Assembly (NCBI GenBank): GCA_000433635.1
Contig: HF997961.1
Span: 8,840 to 21,245 of the forward strand
Length of the DNA: 12,406 bases
Reading direction: 5' to 3'
Origin: Ruminococcus sp. CAG:254
GTDB taxonomy: Bacteria; Bacillota; Clostridia; Oscillospirales; Ruminococcaceae
Made by a program: the position numbers and the translations under genes. Shown here in pieces: positions 11,890 to 12,406 of the stretch. The first letter of the stretch is position 1, and the number at the start of each line of letters is the position of its first letter. The notes beneath the pieces were generated by a model. The model was not told the DNA's origin, ran no database searches, and was given only the letters and a program-made list of their open reading frames with translations.

Positions 11890-12406
11890 TCAATGAACTT
11901 CTGAAACCAGCGTTTCCAACTCGTCCGCCGTCAAGCCATTCTCTGAAGTAATCGAATGGGCATATCCGCCATCCGTCCATTCTGCCACGAAAATCAAGTC
12001 GCCGTTTTTCCGGACAGAAACCGAAACGCCTGCAATCGTCTGTGTTTCCTCGCTGTCATAACGATTATAGTCACCGCTGATGGGGTCTGTTCCAATGCCT
12101 TTCCGAATCCGCAAGCCCTCGTTTTCGCTTGCATCTTCATAAATCACCTCAATCATTTCCCCTTCGATTGCCTGAATGGTCGTGTGGTCATATGCCTCAT
12201 AGGCATCCGGAGCATCCAGCGAAAAGCCAGCGATGTCCGCCGCTGCCTGTAGCGTCGCACAGGGAATGAACGGGTTGGGAATCTGCACGCTTTCTTCGGT
12301 CGTGGCTGGCTCTGTCTGCGTGGCAGAGGGGGTGAGTGGCGACTGCGACTTGCTCCGCTCGTACTGTAGCAATGCCGCCGTGAGCACAATTCCTGCACAG
12401 GCTGCC
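11890..12406 (-). CDS. Membrane-anchored protein with DUF4367-like domain (partial, 5' end outside window)
   Basis: The frame is open to the right edge, so the N-terminus is missing; about 171 codons are visible. It begins inside a hydrophobic segment (AACAGIVLTAALL), then QYERSKSQ and a Ser/Thr/Pro/Glu-rich stretch, consistent with an anchored protein exporting its C-terminal domain. The domain begins NPFIPCATLQAAADIAGFSL and includes IQAIEGEMIEVIYED, RKGIGTDPISGDYN and a C-terminal VAEWTDGGYAHSIT then LTADELETLV. This resembles DUF4367-type domains often found in proteins encoded with sigma or anti-sigma genes; function is not established. GTG 12387 inside the frame is unlikely to be the true start. 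The stop is 20 bases before the WYL regulator start. Confidence 0.75.
   Translation of the reverse strand, partial: AACAGIVLTAALLQYERSKSQSPLTPSATQTEPATTEESVQIPNPFIPCATLQAAADIAGFSLDAPDAYEAYDHTTIQAIEGEMIEVIYEDASENEGLRIRKGIGTDPISGDYNRYDSEETQTIAGVSVSVRKNGDLIFVAEWTDGGYAHSITSENGLTADELETLVSEVH

Overview
The window looks like chromosomal DNA of a Gram-positive gut Firmicute, most likely a Ruminococcus-type member of the Oscillospiraceae. The grounds are consensus TTGACA/TATAAT-type promoters with 17-base spacers, strong AGGAGG-type ribosome binding sites, a lipoprotein with cohesin-type sequence and the 'VTDxSGNxV' linker style common in ruminococcal cellulosome-like proteins, and a G/C-rich triple-hairpin intergenic repeat of a kind I know from gut Clostridia. 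This is inference; no rRNA or species marker is present.

Layout. (1) 1-1643, minus strand: a fructose operon, with promoter, DeoR-family repressor (fruR-like) and 1-phosphofructokinase (fruK) starting on the base after the repressor stop; fruK runs off the left edge. (2) 1872-2530: a tandem array of about 164-bp units, each holding a decayed copy of the 3' end and terminator of the next gene. (3) 2441-3178, minus: a TVP38/DedA-type (VTT domain) membrane protein. (4) 3390-4608, plus: two near-identical tandem promoters driving a lipoprotein whose cohesin-like sequence lies in the order C-terminal half, then N-terminal half. (5) 4663-4738: tRNA-Pro(GGG) with a strong terminator. (6) 4887-6007, plus: a small phage-like replication remnant, made of a short ORF, repeat/hairpin sequence, a 23-codon leader and a replisome-organiser-like protein, with no integrase or capsid gene. 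(7) 6093-6353, minus: a mini GNAT acetyltransferase. (8) 6448-8145, plus: an FAD/NAD(P)-dependent oxidoreductase of the UDP-galactopyranose-mutase-like class, with a near-perfect promoter and no ordinary start codon near its ribosome binding site. (9) 8363-10795, minus: a large polytopic membrane protein resembling GT-C glycosyltransferases, convergent with (8) across a dispersed repeat and a shared terminator. (10) 10946-12406, minus: a WYL/HTH transcription factor 20 bases downstream of a membrane-anchored DUF4367-like protein that is cut by the right edge.

How genes work together: fruR and fruK form a substrate-induced fructose-1-phosphate module. The oxidoreductase and the GT-C-like protein may both serve cell-surface glycan synthesis, but only adjacency suggests this. 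The anchored protein and WYL regulator probably form one transcription unit. Two separate genes (VTT and WYL) are each followed by decayed duplicates of their own 3' ends, which suggests a shared local duplication process. The most unusual item is the apparently circularly permuted cohesin in the lipoprotein.
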